Assembly: GCA_009841255.1 (NCBI GenBank)
Contig: VXMD01000055.1
Coordinates: 1 to 64,000, forward strand
DNA from: Candidatus Poribacteria bacterium
Lineage (GTDB): Bacteria > Poribacteria > WGA-4E > WGA-3G
Direction of reading: 5' to 3'
DNA: 64,000 bases
A model generated the notes under the pieces. The model did no database searches. It had not been told where the DNA came from and saw only the letters and a program-made list of their open reading frames with translations. The translations under genes were made by a program, and so were the position numbers. Positions 8,196-16,962 of this stretch are shown here, piece after piece. Position 1 is the first letter of the stretch, and every line of letters begins with the position of its first letter.

Positions 8196-9071
8196 ATGGC
8201 ACACACAAGCGAAGCATTAACCGATTTAGACTGGCACCCACTCTCCAATGAGGACATACAGCACTTTGACGATAAAGGCTACCTCATCATCCGGAACGTG
8301 CTGGACTCGGAGACGGTTGACAAACTGATTGAAGTGAGCGATCGACTCATAGCGAGTGATCTGCGTGAGAAACGCCAAACATACCCCAACGGCTTATACG
8401 ACGGCTTCCGAAATTGCGTCGCTACTGATGATGCCTTCATCCCACTACTGGCGCACAAGACGATGCTCTCCGTTGTGACGCAACTTCTCGGTGCCCACTT
8501 GCAACTGGTGGTCTCGCACCTGATATACAAATACCCCGATCCACCGGGCACACCCGATACCGCTCGCGTCCCGGGGTGGCATCGAGACTACGGCACTGCG
8601 ACAAAGGTCCTTGGCGACAAGGTGCCTCGCGTTTTACTAAAATGCGCCTACTACCTGACCGATTTGAGTGAATCCAACTCCGGTGCAACACTCGTTGTCC
8701 CCGGAAGCAACAATCTTCCTGATCCGATTCCCGTCCCAGAAGGGCAGACGGATCCAGAGGGTGCATTTGAACCGAGTTTACGTCCTGGAGATTGCCTGCT
8801 GTTTGAGAACCGTATCATGCACGCAGGAGGTGCGAACTTAACCGATCAGATTCGTAAAGCTGTGATGTTCGGCTATGGGTACCGATGGCTGATGCCGCTG
8901 GACTATCGAACGCAGGAACAGACGTTATTGGATAAACTATCGCCACTGGGTCAGTATCTGGTTGGAGAACCCTTCAAGAAGACGAAAGAATATTATGCCG
9001 GTGGTGGTGACAGCCCGCTCGCTGCATGGTGTGAAGAGCACGGTGTTCCAGCGATAAGACCAATCCATTAA
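8196..9071 (+). CDS. Phytanoyl-CoA dioxygenase (PhyH) family protein, copy A1
   Basis: The 291-residue member of the Fe(II)/2-oxoglutarate dioxygenase superfamily has the HxD iron motif in GWHRDYG (H129, D131), a distal H in IMHAGG (H209), and an R about 11 residues later for 2-oxoglutarate. All metal ligands are present, so it is probably active; the substrate is unknown. ATG 8196 is chosen over ATG 8181 because AAAGGAAA precedes it, and the paralogue at 9280 has the matching start. The two are clearly tandem duplicates with the same length and the same spacing of motifs. Confidence 0.85.
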   Translation: MAHTSEALTDLDWHPLSNEDIQHFDDKGYLIIRNVLDSETVDKLIEVSDRLIASDLREKRQTYPNGLYDGFRNCVATDDAFIPLLAHKTMLSVVTQLLGAHLQLVVSHLIYKYPDPPGTPDTARVPGWHRDYGTATKVLGDKVPRVLLKCAYYLTDLSESNSGATLVVPGSNNLPDPIPVPEGQTDPEGAFEPSLRPGDCLLFENRIMHAGGANLTDQIRKAVMFGYGYRWLMPLDYRTQEQTLLDKLSPLGQYLVGEPFKKTKEYYAGGGDSPLAAWCEEHGVPAIRPIH

Positions 9072-9076
9072 CCGAT

Positions 9077-9217
9077 CTATGTCAATGTAATAACGTCTTT
9101 TTTTACAACCTCTTGGTGCACTTGAGAGATGAACGCCAGCGTTTCTGGCAAGAGCCGTTCTCTAATCTCTTCAGACACCCGACGCTCGCCACGGTGTTGC
9201 CGTCTGTAACGTAAAGT
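9077..9217 (-). pseudogene. 3' remnant of a PhyH gene (copy B1)
   Basis: The last 46 codons and stop of a minus-strand PhyH gene survive here. They read TLRYRRQHRGERRVSEEI and, at the end, VVKKDVITLT, nearly matching the C-terminus of the intact gene at 10209-11015. The rest of the gene is gone; the upstream region is replaced by the leader of the next plus-strand PhyH gene. This shows that an ancestral A(+)/B(-) gene pair was duplicated and then one B copy was mostly deleted. Confidence 0.8.
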
Positions 9218-9279
9218 ACGAAACATTGAGCACAAAAGATAAAGCATTGTCCCCGCTCCAAAACATCGGAGGAAAATCA

Positions 9280-10155
9280 ATGGCACACGCAAACGAAGCA
9301 GCAATTGACCTCGACTGGCACCCACTCTCTGATGAAGAGATCCGCCATTTTGACGACACAGGCTATCTCATCGTCCGAAATGTGTTGGACTCGGATAAGA
9401 TTGAAGAACTGATTGAGGCAAGCGATCAGCTCATGGCGAGTGATCGGCGTGAGAACCGCCAACACAACTCCAACAACCGATACGACAGTTTCCGAAATTG
9501 CGTCTCTATTGACGATGCCTTCATCCCTTTACTCACGCAGAAGACCATCCTCCCCATCGTGGTGCAACTTCTCGGTGCACACTTGCAACTGATGACTTCA
9601 CACCTGATATACAAACACCCAGACCCACCCGACACACCCGACACCGCCCGTATGCCGGGGTGGCATCGGGATTACGCCATGGCGACGAAAACACACGGCA
9701 ACAAGTTACCACGCATTCTATTAAAATGCGCTTACTACTTCACCGATCTGAGTGAACCCAATTCCGGCGCAACGCTCGTCGCCCCCGGTAGCAATCAACT
9801 GCTCGAACGGGTGCCCATTCCAGCAGGACAAGCAGATCCAGAGGGTGCCCTCGAACCGAGTTTACAACCCGGGGATTGCCTGCTGTTTGAAAACCGTATT
9901 TTCCATGCCGGAGGTGCAAACTTAACGGACCAGACCCGCAAAGGTGTGATGTTCGGTTATGGGTATCGTTGGGTGATGCCGATGGATTATCGGACACAGG
10001 AACAGACCTTGTTGGATAAACTAACGCCACTCGAGCAGTATCTGGTTGGAGAACCCTTCCAGAAAACACAGGAATACCATCCCGGTGGCAGTGAAAGTCC
10101 ACTTGAGCCGTGGTGTGAGCAGCACGGTGCCCCAGCCGTGAGACCCGTCGATTAA
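9280..10155 (+). CDS. Phytanoyl-CoA dioxygenase (PhyH) family protein, copy A2
   Basis: The 291-residue paralogue of the gene at 8196 has the HxD motif GWHRDYA (H129, D131), a distal H in IFHAGG and the 2-oxoglutarate arginine in QTRKG. ATG 9280 has GGAGGAAAATCA directly upstream. The two copies differ mainly in the N-terminal helix, residues 60-70 and the C-terminal tail, so they may have diverged in substrate. Its 3' end faces the 3' end of the B2 gene on the other strand, with two REP-like repeats between them. Confidence 0.85.
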   Translation: MAHANEAAIDLDWHPLSDEEIRHFDDTGYLIVRNVLDSDKIEELIEASDQLMASDRRENRQHNSNNRYDSFRNCVSIDDAFIPLLTQKTILPIVVQLLGAHLQLMTSHLIYKHPDPPDTPDTARMPGWHRDYAMATKTHGNKLPRILLKCAYYFTDLSEPNSGATLVAPGSNQLLERVPIPAGQADPEGALEPSLQPGDCLLFENRIFHAGGANLTDQTRKGVMFGYGYRWVMPMDYRTQEQTLLDKLTPLEQYLVGEPFQKTQEYHPGGSESPLEPWCEQHGAPAVRPVD

Positions 10156-10162
10156 CGCATTT

Positions 10163-10209
10163 GTGGGAGGGGTTGTAACCCCAATGTGGGAGAGGTTTGT
10201 AACCCCGAT
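10163..10209. repeat. Two REP-like palindromes in tandem
   Basis: GTGGGAGGGGTTGTAACCCC and GTGGGAGAGGTTTGTAACCCC follow each other. Each can form a short hairpin. They lie between convergent genes, where they could end transcription from both sides, and belong to the family also seen at 17650, 46700 and 56732. Confidence 0.7.
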
Positions 10210-11015
10210 TACGTCAATGTAATAACGTCTTTTTTAACGATCTCTTTCGTGTCATAGTGCCCCGCCTGGGAGATGAGTTCCAGCGTTTCCGGCGACAACC
10301 GCGATCTAACCTCTTCCGACACCCGACTCTCGCCACGGTGTTGCGGTCTATAGCGTAAGGTCAGGACACAACGATACCGATCTTTCGGCTTCCAAGGCAG
10401 GGCACCGTGCGTCAAGAGTTCAGAGATGATTACGAAATCCCCCGCCTTCGGCGTGATGTTAACGACCCCTTCTGGAAGATCATCGGCATCCTTAATTCTT
10501 CCGTTGTTGTAGAGGTGTTCCGGACGATCGAAAAAGGTCTTGTGCGTACCCGGAACGACTAACAACCCACCATCCCCTGGATGCACATCGTACAGGTAGG
10601 GAAAAACGACAAAATCGTCGCAAAAAATGCGACCGTTTCGGACCTCATAACGGTTGCAGTGCCATCCGAAATCCTCGCGTGCGCAATGCAAGCGGAGTCC
10701 TTCCTCTGACTCTGACGCACCTGCCCGATCTGCAATCATTGTTCCGCGCAGCAACTGCGGTTTGTTATTCGTCAGTTCCTTGATGATGGGCCAGGTGGAT
10801 CGGTGCATCGTGAGTGCCTCTAAGGGTTTCGCAAAGGCGAAACCGTTTGGGAGGTTTTTTTCGCTGGAATTAAATCCCGGTGGGAGCTCTTCGGTAGGCG
10901 TATTGATGTATTCATTCGCCGCTTCTTGCGCTGCCTTCAACTCTTCCTCGCTCATGACATTCTTTAAGTGAAGGTAACCGGTAACATCGAAAAGATACCG
11001 TTGTTCAGGGGTCAT
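10209..11015 (-). CDS. PhyH-like family protein, copy B2 (iron site uncertain)
   Basis: 268 residues with the overall PhyH layout: N-terminal TGYLHLKNVMSEEELK, a middle double-stranded beta-helix with HPGDGGLLVVPGTHK, then AGDFVIISELLTHGALPW, which would supply the distal H. The expected HxD is not obvious; candidates are LHCARED and GWHCNRYEV (H-x-N). It may thus be a variant or non-classical member. GTG 11018 and ATG 11015 are both possible; ATG is preferred, with AAAGGAG upstream. The same minus-strand direction as the enolase-superfamily gene upstream suggests a shared transcript, although 120 nt separate them. Confidence 0.7.
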   Translation of the reverse strand: MTPEQRYLFDVTGYLHLKNVMSEEELKAAQEAANEYINTPTEELPPGFNSSEKNLPNGFAFAKPLEALTMHRSTWPIIKELTNNKPQLLRGTMIADRAGASESEEGLRLHCAREDFGWHCNRYEVRNGRIFCDDFVVFPYLYDVHPGDGGLLVVPGTHKTFFDRPEHLYNNGRIKDADDLPEGVVNITPKAGDFVIISELLTHGALPWKPKDRYRCVLTLRYRPQHRGESRVSEEVRSRLSPETLELISQAGHYDTKEIVKKDVITLT

Positions 11016-11135
11016 CACAACATTTCACTCCTTTGAACGCGCATTGTTCCACAAGTCCACACGCGACTTGCGCCATTGCGCTACTACAAACCAAAATTAT
11101 AAACCACGCTCAACTATCCAGCAGGCTCCTGACTT

Positions 11136-12404
11136 CTAAGAAGTAGGTGATTCCCACACGGGCCAGTCATTCTCCTGTAACTGCTTGAAAAGCTTGTCAA
11201 AGACTTCACTCCCGTCATCTTCCCATTCATCCAGACGCACACCTGGAGCATAAGATTCGTCCACACCCTGCTTCATAAGGCGTTCCGCTTGCTGTAGATT
11301 CCGGTAATAGTGCTTAATACCATCGGGTAAGGTGACAACAGAAATATGCCGCTTCCATGTCGGTTCAGACGTTCCGGAATACCGTTGCACAGCATCCTCA
11401 TCCAACACAACACCGAGACCGGGACCTTCTGGCACCTGCATAAATCCGCGCTGGACTTTGTGCGGCGTAACAATTAGATCATTTTCGTAAGCGTGACTCG
11501 CCGTGACACCCGGTAGCGTGGCTGTCGGTATCACAGCCCCGAGGTGACACGCAAATGCCGCTGTAATACCGGTGCCAACATACTGGAGCAGGATTGGCGT
11601 ATTCGCGGCGGCGAAAGCCCACCCCGACGCCAACGCACTTTTAATGCTTTCATGGCTACACAGCGCACCGTCAAAATCACCTGCCCGAAGCCCAATCCAC
11701 GGACCAGAGGGCTGACGCGACGCACCTTCCCGGATAACACCAACACCGTGCAGATAGAACGGAATCCGAATCTCCTGATGCAACCGTCGCCAGCCCTCCA
11801 CGTCATAAGCAAAAATCGGTTCTTCAAGCCCCTTGACAACAGAAATTTCCTCCAGTTCCCGTAGGATGGGGAGTGCCTTCTCAACGTTGATGAGCGAGCC
11901 GTTGAAATCGAACTCCACGCGAAAGTCAGGAGGCGCGACTTCTTGGATCGCATATGACTGCTCAACGACATCGTAGAAGGCGCGCGCCTTACACTTCAAA
12001 CCGCGATATCCGCGTTCAGCGGCGATCTGAACCTCAGCAGCGGTATCTTCAGGGGACATACACGGCATCCACCACCCCATCGCAACCCACTGTCGGACCT
12101 GCTGACCCATCAATTTCCATGCCGGCAAGCCGAGATGTTTCCCCATCAGGTCGTAGCACGCCATGTCAAGATTAAAACGTCCTTCACCCATGACGTGATC
12201 GAACGGATTCGTGCCGAGATAGGTGTCCAGCACCTCCTGATCAAACGGCGGTCCTGGGTTCTCTCCGAGACCGACGAGACCGGTATCGGTATAAAATTTG
12301 TAGATCGTGACCAACTCGGTCATCGCGAAGTGGTAGTACCTCTTGCGAATTCGTTCCTCGTAAGGCACACGTAATGGAATAGATTCAATCTCGGTAATTT
12401 TCAT
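11136..12404 (-). CDS. Mandelate racemase/muconate-lactonizing-enzyme family protein
   Basis: The 422-residue enolase-superfamily protein has an N-terminal capping domain (MKITEIESIPLRVPY), a K-x-K catalytic base motif in GLKCKA (about residues 155-160), and metal ligands in EFDFNG and GLEEPI within the TIM barrel. These enzymes abstract an alpha-proton of a carboxylate, most often dehydrating sugar acids. It starts 12 nt after the dehydrogenase gene, so the two form an operon for oxidation and dehydration of an unidentified sugar or sugar acid. The C-terminal 60 residues are longer than in many relatives. Confidence 0.8.
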   Translation of the reverse strand: MKITEIESIPLRVPYEERIRKRYYHFAMTELVTIYKFYTDTGLVGLGENPGPPFDQEVLDTYLGTNPFDHVMGEGRFNLDMACYDLMGKHLGLPAWKLMGQQVRQWVAMGWWMPCMSPEDTAAEVQIAAERGYRGLKCKARAFYDVVEQSYAIQEVAPPDFRVEFDFNGSLINVEKALPILRELEEISVVKGLEEPIFAYDVEGWRRLHQEIRIPFYLHGVGVIREGASRQPSGPWIGLRAGDFDGALCSHESIKSALASGWAFAAANTPILLQYVGTGITAAFACHLGAVIPTATLPGVTASHAYENDLIVTPHKVQRGFMQVPEGPGLGVVLDEDAVQRYSGTSEPTWKRHISVVTLPDGIKHYYRNLQQAERLMKQGVDESYAPGVRLDEWEDDGSEVFDKLFKQLQENDWPVWESPTS

Positions 12405-12416
12405 CTGTTCCTATCC

Positions 12417-13490
12417 TCACGGCACTAACTGCACCTTAATCGAATCCGCCCCTTTCTGAACCATCTCAAAGCCTGTGAGATAGTCTTCCAACGGCAGTTG
12501 ATGTGTCACAATATGCTCGACCTCGATTAAACCGCGGTGGATATAGTCAATCGCCAAGGGGTACGCATACGGCCCCAAGTGCGAACCGTGGATATTCAAC
12601 TCCTTTGTGTCCCCAATAATCGTCCAGTCCACTGTTACCGGTTCCCGCATAACGCTGAATTCAACGAAGGTACCCGCCTTTCGAATCATGTGTAGCCCCT
12701 GTTCAACTGCCTTCGGGTGTCCTGTCGCCTCAATATAGACATCACACCCGTATCCCTCCGTAAGGTCTAACACCTCTTGAACGGCATCCGTTTCCGAGGG
12801 ATTGATTCCAATATCCGCTCCCAACTTTTTGGCGACCTCTAACCGGTTCGGCATCAAGTCAATCGCGATGAGTACACCCGGATTTTTCAACTTCGCCGCG
12901 CCGATCATACCGAGTCCAAGCGTGCCTGCTCCGGCAACGACGACAACATCACCGAATTCGATGTCTCCGCGCTGAACGGCATGAATAGAACAAGCAAGCG
13001 GTTCAATCACTGCTGCACTCGCTGTCGGAATATCGGAAGGTACCTTGTAAACAAGCGAGCGTGCCGGAAACTTCATATAGTCCGCCATACCACCGTTGAC
13101 CACCGGTTGAAATCCGTAGATGTTGTGGACTTGGCAGAGCCAATACTTCCCGGTTCGACAATACCGACACTCCCAACACGGAACGATCTGCTCTGCGATG
13201 GCCGTATCACCGATTTCAAGTTTATACTTCTCACCTGCCCCCGGACCGAGTTCTACGACCTCACCGATGAATTCGTGCCCAGCAATAACGGGTGCCTCTA
13301 CGTAGGGTTTACGATGTTCATCACCCCAGAAAAGCGGCGCGCCAGTATAACACTTAATATCGCTTGCACAGACCCCGCAAGCGTCCACCTTAATGACAAC
13401 TTCACCGGGACCCGCCTCCGGCAGTGGGACCTCTTCGAGGCGGTAATCCCACGGTTCGCGACACATAATCGCTCGCATCGTTTTCGACAT
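12417..13490 (-). CDS. Zinc-dependent medium-chain alcohol/polyol dehydrogenase
   Basis: The 357-residue protein has a catalytic zinc site in GVCASDIKCYTG and GHEFIGEV, a structural zinc site with four cysteines (PCWECRYCRTGKYWLC), and an NAD(P) fold around VVAGAGTLGLGMIGAA. It resembles threonine/sorbitol dehydrogenases; the substrate is probably a sugar or polyol. ATG 13490 is chosen over an upstream start at 13532 because the family begins near MRAIMC. GGGAGG lies 14 nt upstream, a little far. It is the first gene of the operon with the enolase-superfamily enzyme. Confidence 0.85.
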   Translation of the reverse strand: MSKTMRAIMCREPWDYRLEEVPLPEAGPGEVVIKVDACGVCASDIKCYTGAPLFWGDEHRKPYVEAPVIAGHEFIGEVVELGPGAGEKYKLEIGDTAIAEQIVPCWECRYCRTGKYWLCQVHNIYGFQPVVNGGMADYMKFPARSLVYKVPSDIPTASAAVIEPLACSIHAVQRGDIEFGDVVVVAGAGTLGLGMIGAAKLKNPGVLIAIDLMPNRLEVAKKLGADIGINPSETDAVQEVLDLTEGYGCDVYIEATGHPKAVEQGLHMIRKAGTFVEFSVMREPVTVDWTIIGDTKELNIHGSHLGPYAYPLAIDYIHRGLIEVEHIVTHQLPLEDYLTGFEMVQKGADSIKVQLVP

Positions 13491-13539
13491 TTTTCTAACT
13501 ATCGCCTCCCAAACGACATAAGATAGCATCAAAACCCGT

Positions 13540-13714
13540 AGCCTGCAACAATACGCAGAAATACGCAGAAATGCCCAAGCAAAGACCCCCGATGACTCTC
13601 ACTGCGAGGCAACACGCGCATTCAGCGTTGATTCGCAAAAACACGCAGGCGGATTTAAGGAACGCACCTCAAAGTTGAAACGTAGGTCATTCCTCCGCAC
13701 GGTAAAATTAAAAA
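13540..13714. repeat. Dispersed repeat (CCGCAAGGTAAAATTAAAAA family), copy 1
   Basis: This copy has the pieces seen elsewhere: GTAGCCTGCAACAATACGCAG, AACACGCAGGCGGATT and a terminal core CCGCACGGTAAAATTAAAAA (13695-13714). The core overlaps the stop codon of the SpoU-type methyltransferase gene. Related copies end at 14232 (reverse), 16855, 17009, 18714, 24844 and 29185 (reverse). Confidence 0.7.
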
Positions 13715-14172
13715 TGTAAGATGTGATAGGCAGCGATACCGAGCGAAACATGAACGTTCAGGGAGGCTCCCGTTCCATACATCGGCAGATAAATTACCAT
13801 ATCACAGGCGGCAAGCGTTCGTTTCGTTATGCCATGATCCTCGTGCCCTACGATGAGACAGATTTTGTCTGGATAGTCCACCGCATCGTAACGGATGGAT
13901 TGTGCAGTGACTTCTAAAGCACAACTCGTGTAACCATCGGCTTTAAGCGACGTAATTGCGTCTGCGGCTTGCTCCGTGTATCGCCATTTCACCCGTCGGT
14001 GTTTCCCGCGCGCCACTTTGCGCAGCAATGGGTGGGGCGGTTGCGCGCTGATACCTGTTAAAATCAGTTCTTTCACACGGCAGGCGTCCGCTATCCGAAA
14101 CGCGGAACCGACATTCACCGGGTCTTGTACGTCTTGCAGAATAAAAACCAGTTCTCTTTCCGGCGGTTTCAC
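13708..14172 (-). CDS. SpoU/TrmH-family RNA 2'-O-methyltransferase
   Basis: The 154-residue SPOUT methyltransferase has motif 1 NVGSAFRIADA (residues 18-28), motif 2 LIVGHEDHGI and motif 3 LPMYGTGASLNVHVS forming the trefoil-knot AdoMet site. Its length equals that of the minimal TrmL/TrmH-like catalytic core, without an extra RNA-binding domain. It probably methylates a ribose in tRNA or rRNA. The start is GTG 14172; the frame is open upstream to a TAA inside the dispersed repeat but has no better start. The 3' end overlaps another copy of that repeat, so both ends of this gene are bordered by it. Confidence 0.85.
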   Translation of the reverse strand: MKPPERELVFILQDVQDPVNVGSAFRIADACRVKELILTGISAQPPHPLLRKVARGKHRRVKWRYTEQAADAITSLKADGYTSCALEVTAQSIRYDAVDYPDKICLIVGHEDHGITKRTLAACDMVIYLPMYGTGASLNVHVSLGIAAYHILHF

Positions 14173-14212
14173 CTGCTTTAGAAAGTCTTTGAGCGGTTTA
14201 CCGCGTAGTTGC

Positions 14213-14232
14213 TTTTTAATTTTTCCTTGCGG
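14213..14232 (-). repeat. Dispersed repeat core, copy 2 (reverse)
   Basis: TTTTTAATTTTTCCTTGCGG is the reverse complement of the recurring core. It lies directly upstream of the SpoU-type methyltransferase gene. The following 150 bases contain degenerate repeat sequence (AACTGACAACTGACC, AACTGATAACC) and no gene. Confidence 0.7.
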
Positions 14233-14387
14233 TTAAACAACGTGAGTTGGAAACTTCACGTGCCTTTCTCAAATCCGCCCCCCGCTACGCTTACGGCCTA
14301 AGGTTTTTGAGGTTATATTAGGAGAAACCCGTTGTTAGACGAAAACCTCTTAACTGACAACTGACCACTCATAACTGATAACCACTT

Positions 14388-15164
14388 TTAAGCCGCTTTG
14401 CGTTGTATCAAACGGCGTCTCGCACTCGCACGGGCAAGCCCGACATCCAACGTGATGTGGGGATAATCGCTGATACCGAGGTTGATCGCATGTGCCGTTT
14501 CGAGGTTAAAGCCCCACTCAATCCACTCCGGCATCTCCGACTCTGGAATATCACCGGCGACGATCACCTTCATGATACTGATGCCTTTACCGAGCGAATA
14601 AGCCCGTTCAAGGTATTCCAGATGCCGGTCAAAGGGACCGCCTTCTAACATCTTCCCCTCTTTATTCGCCGTCGTCAAAATGACCTCAAGTTCAGGATGA
14701 TCAATTACCGCGTCCATCACGGGACCCGTATAGATATGTGTGGAACAGCCAATAACTCGGATTTTGCCCGCCGCTTTCGCTTCTCGGAACGCCTCGAGTG
14801 CTCCCTCTCGCGATACCAAATCTTCAGGGGAAGAGATACCGTGCAACAATAGAACATCTAAGTAATCCGTTTGCATTTCCTGAAGAGAACGCGTAATGCT
14901 TGCCTTAGCACCCTCATAATCCTTCGCGCCCGTTTTTGTTTGGATAACAACTTCGTCCCGAGAAATTTGACGGACTGCCGCTCCGAGGTGCGGTTGACTG
15001 CCATAACCTTCGGCGGTATCCCAGAACGTAATCCCTTCGTCAAGTGCCTTCAACATCAGTTTACCGCCAGCTTCATAGTTTTCGCAAGTGTTGTTAAGAT
15101 GTCCTGCCCCGAAGCAGAGGCGTGAGATTTCTAAACCCGTTTGTCCGTATGCTAAATATTCCAT
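14388..15164 (-). CDS. Aldo/keto reductase
   Basis: This 258-residue (beta/alpha)8 NADPH-dependent oxidoreductase has the catalytic tetrad visible as D and Y in FWDTAEGYG (about residues 48-56), K in VIQTKTG and H in LLLHGI. It is shorter than the usual 280-330 residues, lacking part of the C-terminal loop that sets substrate specificity. ATG 15164 has GGAGGATAAA 5 nt away, so the upstream ATG is rejected. It is transcribed alone, divergently from the NagA-like gene. The substrate is unknown. Confidence 0.85.
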   Translation of the reverse strand: MEYLAYGQTGLEISRLCFGAGHLNNTCENYEAGGKLMLKALDEGITFWDTAEGYGSQPHLGAAVRQISRDEVVIQTKTGAKDYEGAKASITRSLQEMQTDYLDVLLLHGISSPEDLVSREGALEAFREAKAAGKIRVIGCSTHIYTGPVMDAVIDHPELEVILTTANKEGKMLEGGPFDRHLEYLERAYSLGKGISIMKVIVAGDIPESEMPEWIEWGFNLETAHAINLGISDYPHITLDVGLARASARRRLIQRKAA

Positions 15165-15420
15165 TTTATCCTCCACGTCCAATCGTTACTCCCTTCAGTA
15201 GACCTTATTTAATAGTTTTCAGGGCAGGTTACTACGCACCTCTCTCGGTCATCGGTTTGCAGTTAAAGCCTGAACTATAATTTTCTTATAGCTTTAAGAT
15301 TTCCCATGATTATCGAACATTTCATTATCATGGTAATCACATAAATCCTGGTCAAAACTGGTTCAGATGTTCTTGGATATACTTTAACCGAATTTCTCCA
15401 AAAAATGCAACTCTTTTTTC

Positions 15421-15449
15421 TTGGTAACAAATCAATTTTCAGGTATCAT
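15421..15449 (+). promoter_or_regulatory. Putative promoter of nagA-like gene
   Basis: TTGGTA (15421-15426) and TATCAT (15444-15449) are 17 nt apart, about 35 nt before the ATG at 15485. The rest of the 320-base intergenic stretch holds only an AT-rich imperfect palindrome (ATGATTATC...ATTATCATGGTAATCA, about 15305-15340); a loosely similar sequence lies near 40060-40135. Confidence 0.45.
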
Positions 15450-15484
15450 AGGAATAGTCCCCGAACGTTGTGGAGGTATTCTTG

Positions 15485-16711
15485 ATGACCAAGTGTCGTC
15501 TCTTGCGAAAAAACAGTTTGGAGAGCATCACCGACTTAACCCCAGAGGCGCGGCATGTGTATAGCGGACGTACCCTTTTCCATAATACCCCTATCGAAAT
15601 CGTTCTTACTGAGGGGCGCGTTCAAACAATCCACGAAGTAGACGCCATCAATAGTAAGGTCTGGATCGCCCCTGCATTGATAGATATTCAGGTAAACGGT
15701 TTCGCTGGATTCGACCTCAACGTTGCTACGGTTACGTCAGAGGATGTATCCTCAATGGTTCGCGCCCTCTGGCGGGTCGGCACTGGTTTCTTGTGCCCGA
15801 CAGTTGTGACCGGTTCTTTCAATGGAATTAGCACCTCGCTGCGTGCTATTGTGGAAGCGTGTAAAGCGGATTCACGTGTCGCCCACTCGGTGCTTGGAAT
15901 TCATCTTGAGGGACCCTACATCTCCGGCTCGGATGGTCCGCGGGGGGCACATCCGGTAGAGCATGTTAGAGAACCAAATTGGGACGAATTCCAGCAGTGG
16001 CAGGATATTGCCGAAGGGCAAATCTCCATCGTAACGCTCGCCCCCGAGAAAAAGGGTGCCATTCCCTTTATTGAAAAGCTGGTGGCAAATGGAATCGTCG
16101 TTGCCTTGGGACACACAGATGCCTCAGCGGACAATATTCAAGCGGCAATTGACGCTGGTGCCAGACTTTCCACACATCTCGGCAATGGTGCGCACGCCTT
16201 AATCCGGCGGCACCCGAATTATATTTGGGAGCAACTCGGGGCTGATGAACTCTGGGCAAGTCTCATTGTTGATGGACATCACCTTCCCCCGACTGTCGCC
16301 AAGTCAATGATACGCGCCAAGACACTTGATCGGTGCATCCTCGTCAGCGATGCTGTCGCTTTAGCGGGAATGGAACCCGGTATCTATCAGTTCGCAGGAA
16401 AGTCGGTGGAATTGACCCCAGAACGGTGTGTCCGATTGGTCGGAACAGAGTATCTCGCCGGTTCTGCCATTGAATTGGCACGTGGTATTGAGAACAGTGT
16501 CCGGTTTGCAGGTATCTCCCTTGAAGAAGCGGTTTCACTCGCCACGCGACAACCGATGCGTCTCCTTAACGCCGAAAAACGTGTAGAGGCGCACACGAAC
16601 CTGATTCTCTTTGAATGGGATACGGCGCAACGCGAAATCCATCTACTGGCGACAATTATTGGAGACGAATTGGTATATCATTCGGAGGCTCGATCTACGG
16701 AAGATTTTTAA
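15485..16711 (+). CDS. nagA: N-acetylglucosamine-6-phosphate deacetylase-like amidohydrolase
   Basis: The 408-residue amidohydrolase-superfamily protein has DIQVNGFAGFDLN (about 68-80) at the NagA position, metal-binding HLEGPYIS, VALGHTDA and THLGNGAH, and the catalytic aspartate in VSDAVALAG. NagA removes acetate from GlcNAc-6-phosphate during amino-sugar recycling. ATG 15485 has GGAGG 8 nt upstream. No nagB or nagE is adjacent, so it stands alone. Other HxH-type deacetylases are possible, but the order of motifs fits NagA best. Confidence 0.75.
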   Translation: MTKCRLLRKNSLESITDLTPEARHVYSGRTLFHNTPIEIVLTEGRVQTIHEVDAINSKVWIAPALIDIQVNGFAGFDLNVATVTSEDVSSMVRALWRVGTGFLCPTVVTGSFNGISTSLRAIVEACKADSRVAHSVLGIHLEGPYISGSDGPRGAHPVEHVREPNWDEFQQWQDIAEGQISIVTLAPEKKGAIPFIEKLVANGIVVALGHTDASADNIQAAIDAGARLSTHLGNGAHALIRRHPNYIWEQLGADELWASLIVDGHHLPPTVAKSMIRAKTLDRCILVSDAVALAGMEPGIYQFAGKSVELTPERCVRLVGTEYLAGSAIELARGIENSVRFAGISLEEAVSLATRQPMRLLNAEKRVEAHTNLILFEWDTAQREIHLLATIIGDELVYHSEARSTEDF

Positions 16712-16737
16712 TTTATGGGCTTAATACCGCTCCGCTT

Positions 16738-16855
16738 ACGCTATGTTCTTAGAGGTTACGAAACCGTGAGCCTGCAACAACGGCGCAGGCGGTTCAAGAA
16801 AAAGGCACGCTACAGATGTAAACCGCGTTGTTTATCCGTAAGGTAAAATTAAAAA
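16738..16855 (+). repeat. Dispersed repeat, copy 3
   Basis: CGAAACCGTGAGCCTGCAAC through GGCGCAGGCGGTTCAAG to the core CCGTAAGGTAAAATTAAAAA (16836-16855). The left part closely matches the copy at 18590-18714. It lies between the NagA-like and TPR genes. Confidence 0.75.
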
Positions 16856-16884
16856 ACGAAAACCAAGCCCCTAAGCGTAGTGGA

Positions 16885-16923
16885 GGGGTATTTGCTTGGG
16901 GTATTTGCTTGGGGTATTTGCTT
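16885..16923 (+). repeat. 13-nt tandem repeat x3
   Basis: GGGGTATTTGCTT occurs three times without interruption. Because 13 is not a multiple of three, the stretch is unlikely to be coding; this argues for a start of the TPR gene downstream of it. Confidence 0.85.
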
Positions 16924-16962
16924 GGGTGTTTCTGCGTATTTCTTCAACTCGTGAGAAGGCAT

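Noticed and set aside
12981-13526. 181-codon plus-strand open frame opposite the Zn-dehydrogenase
   Set aside because: Shadow of a clear minus-strand gene with all catalytic motifs; no ribosome-binding site or domain.
16828-16962. N-terminal extension of the TPR protein from an upstream TTG
   Set aside because: The stretch consists of dispersed-repeat sequence and a 13-nt tandem repeat, has no ribosome-binding site, and would place about 45 odd residues before a good signal peptide.
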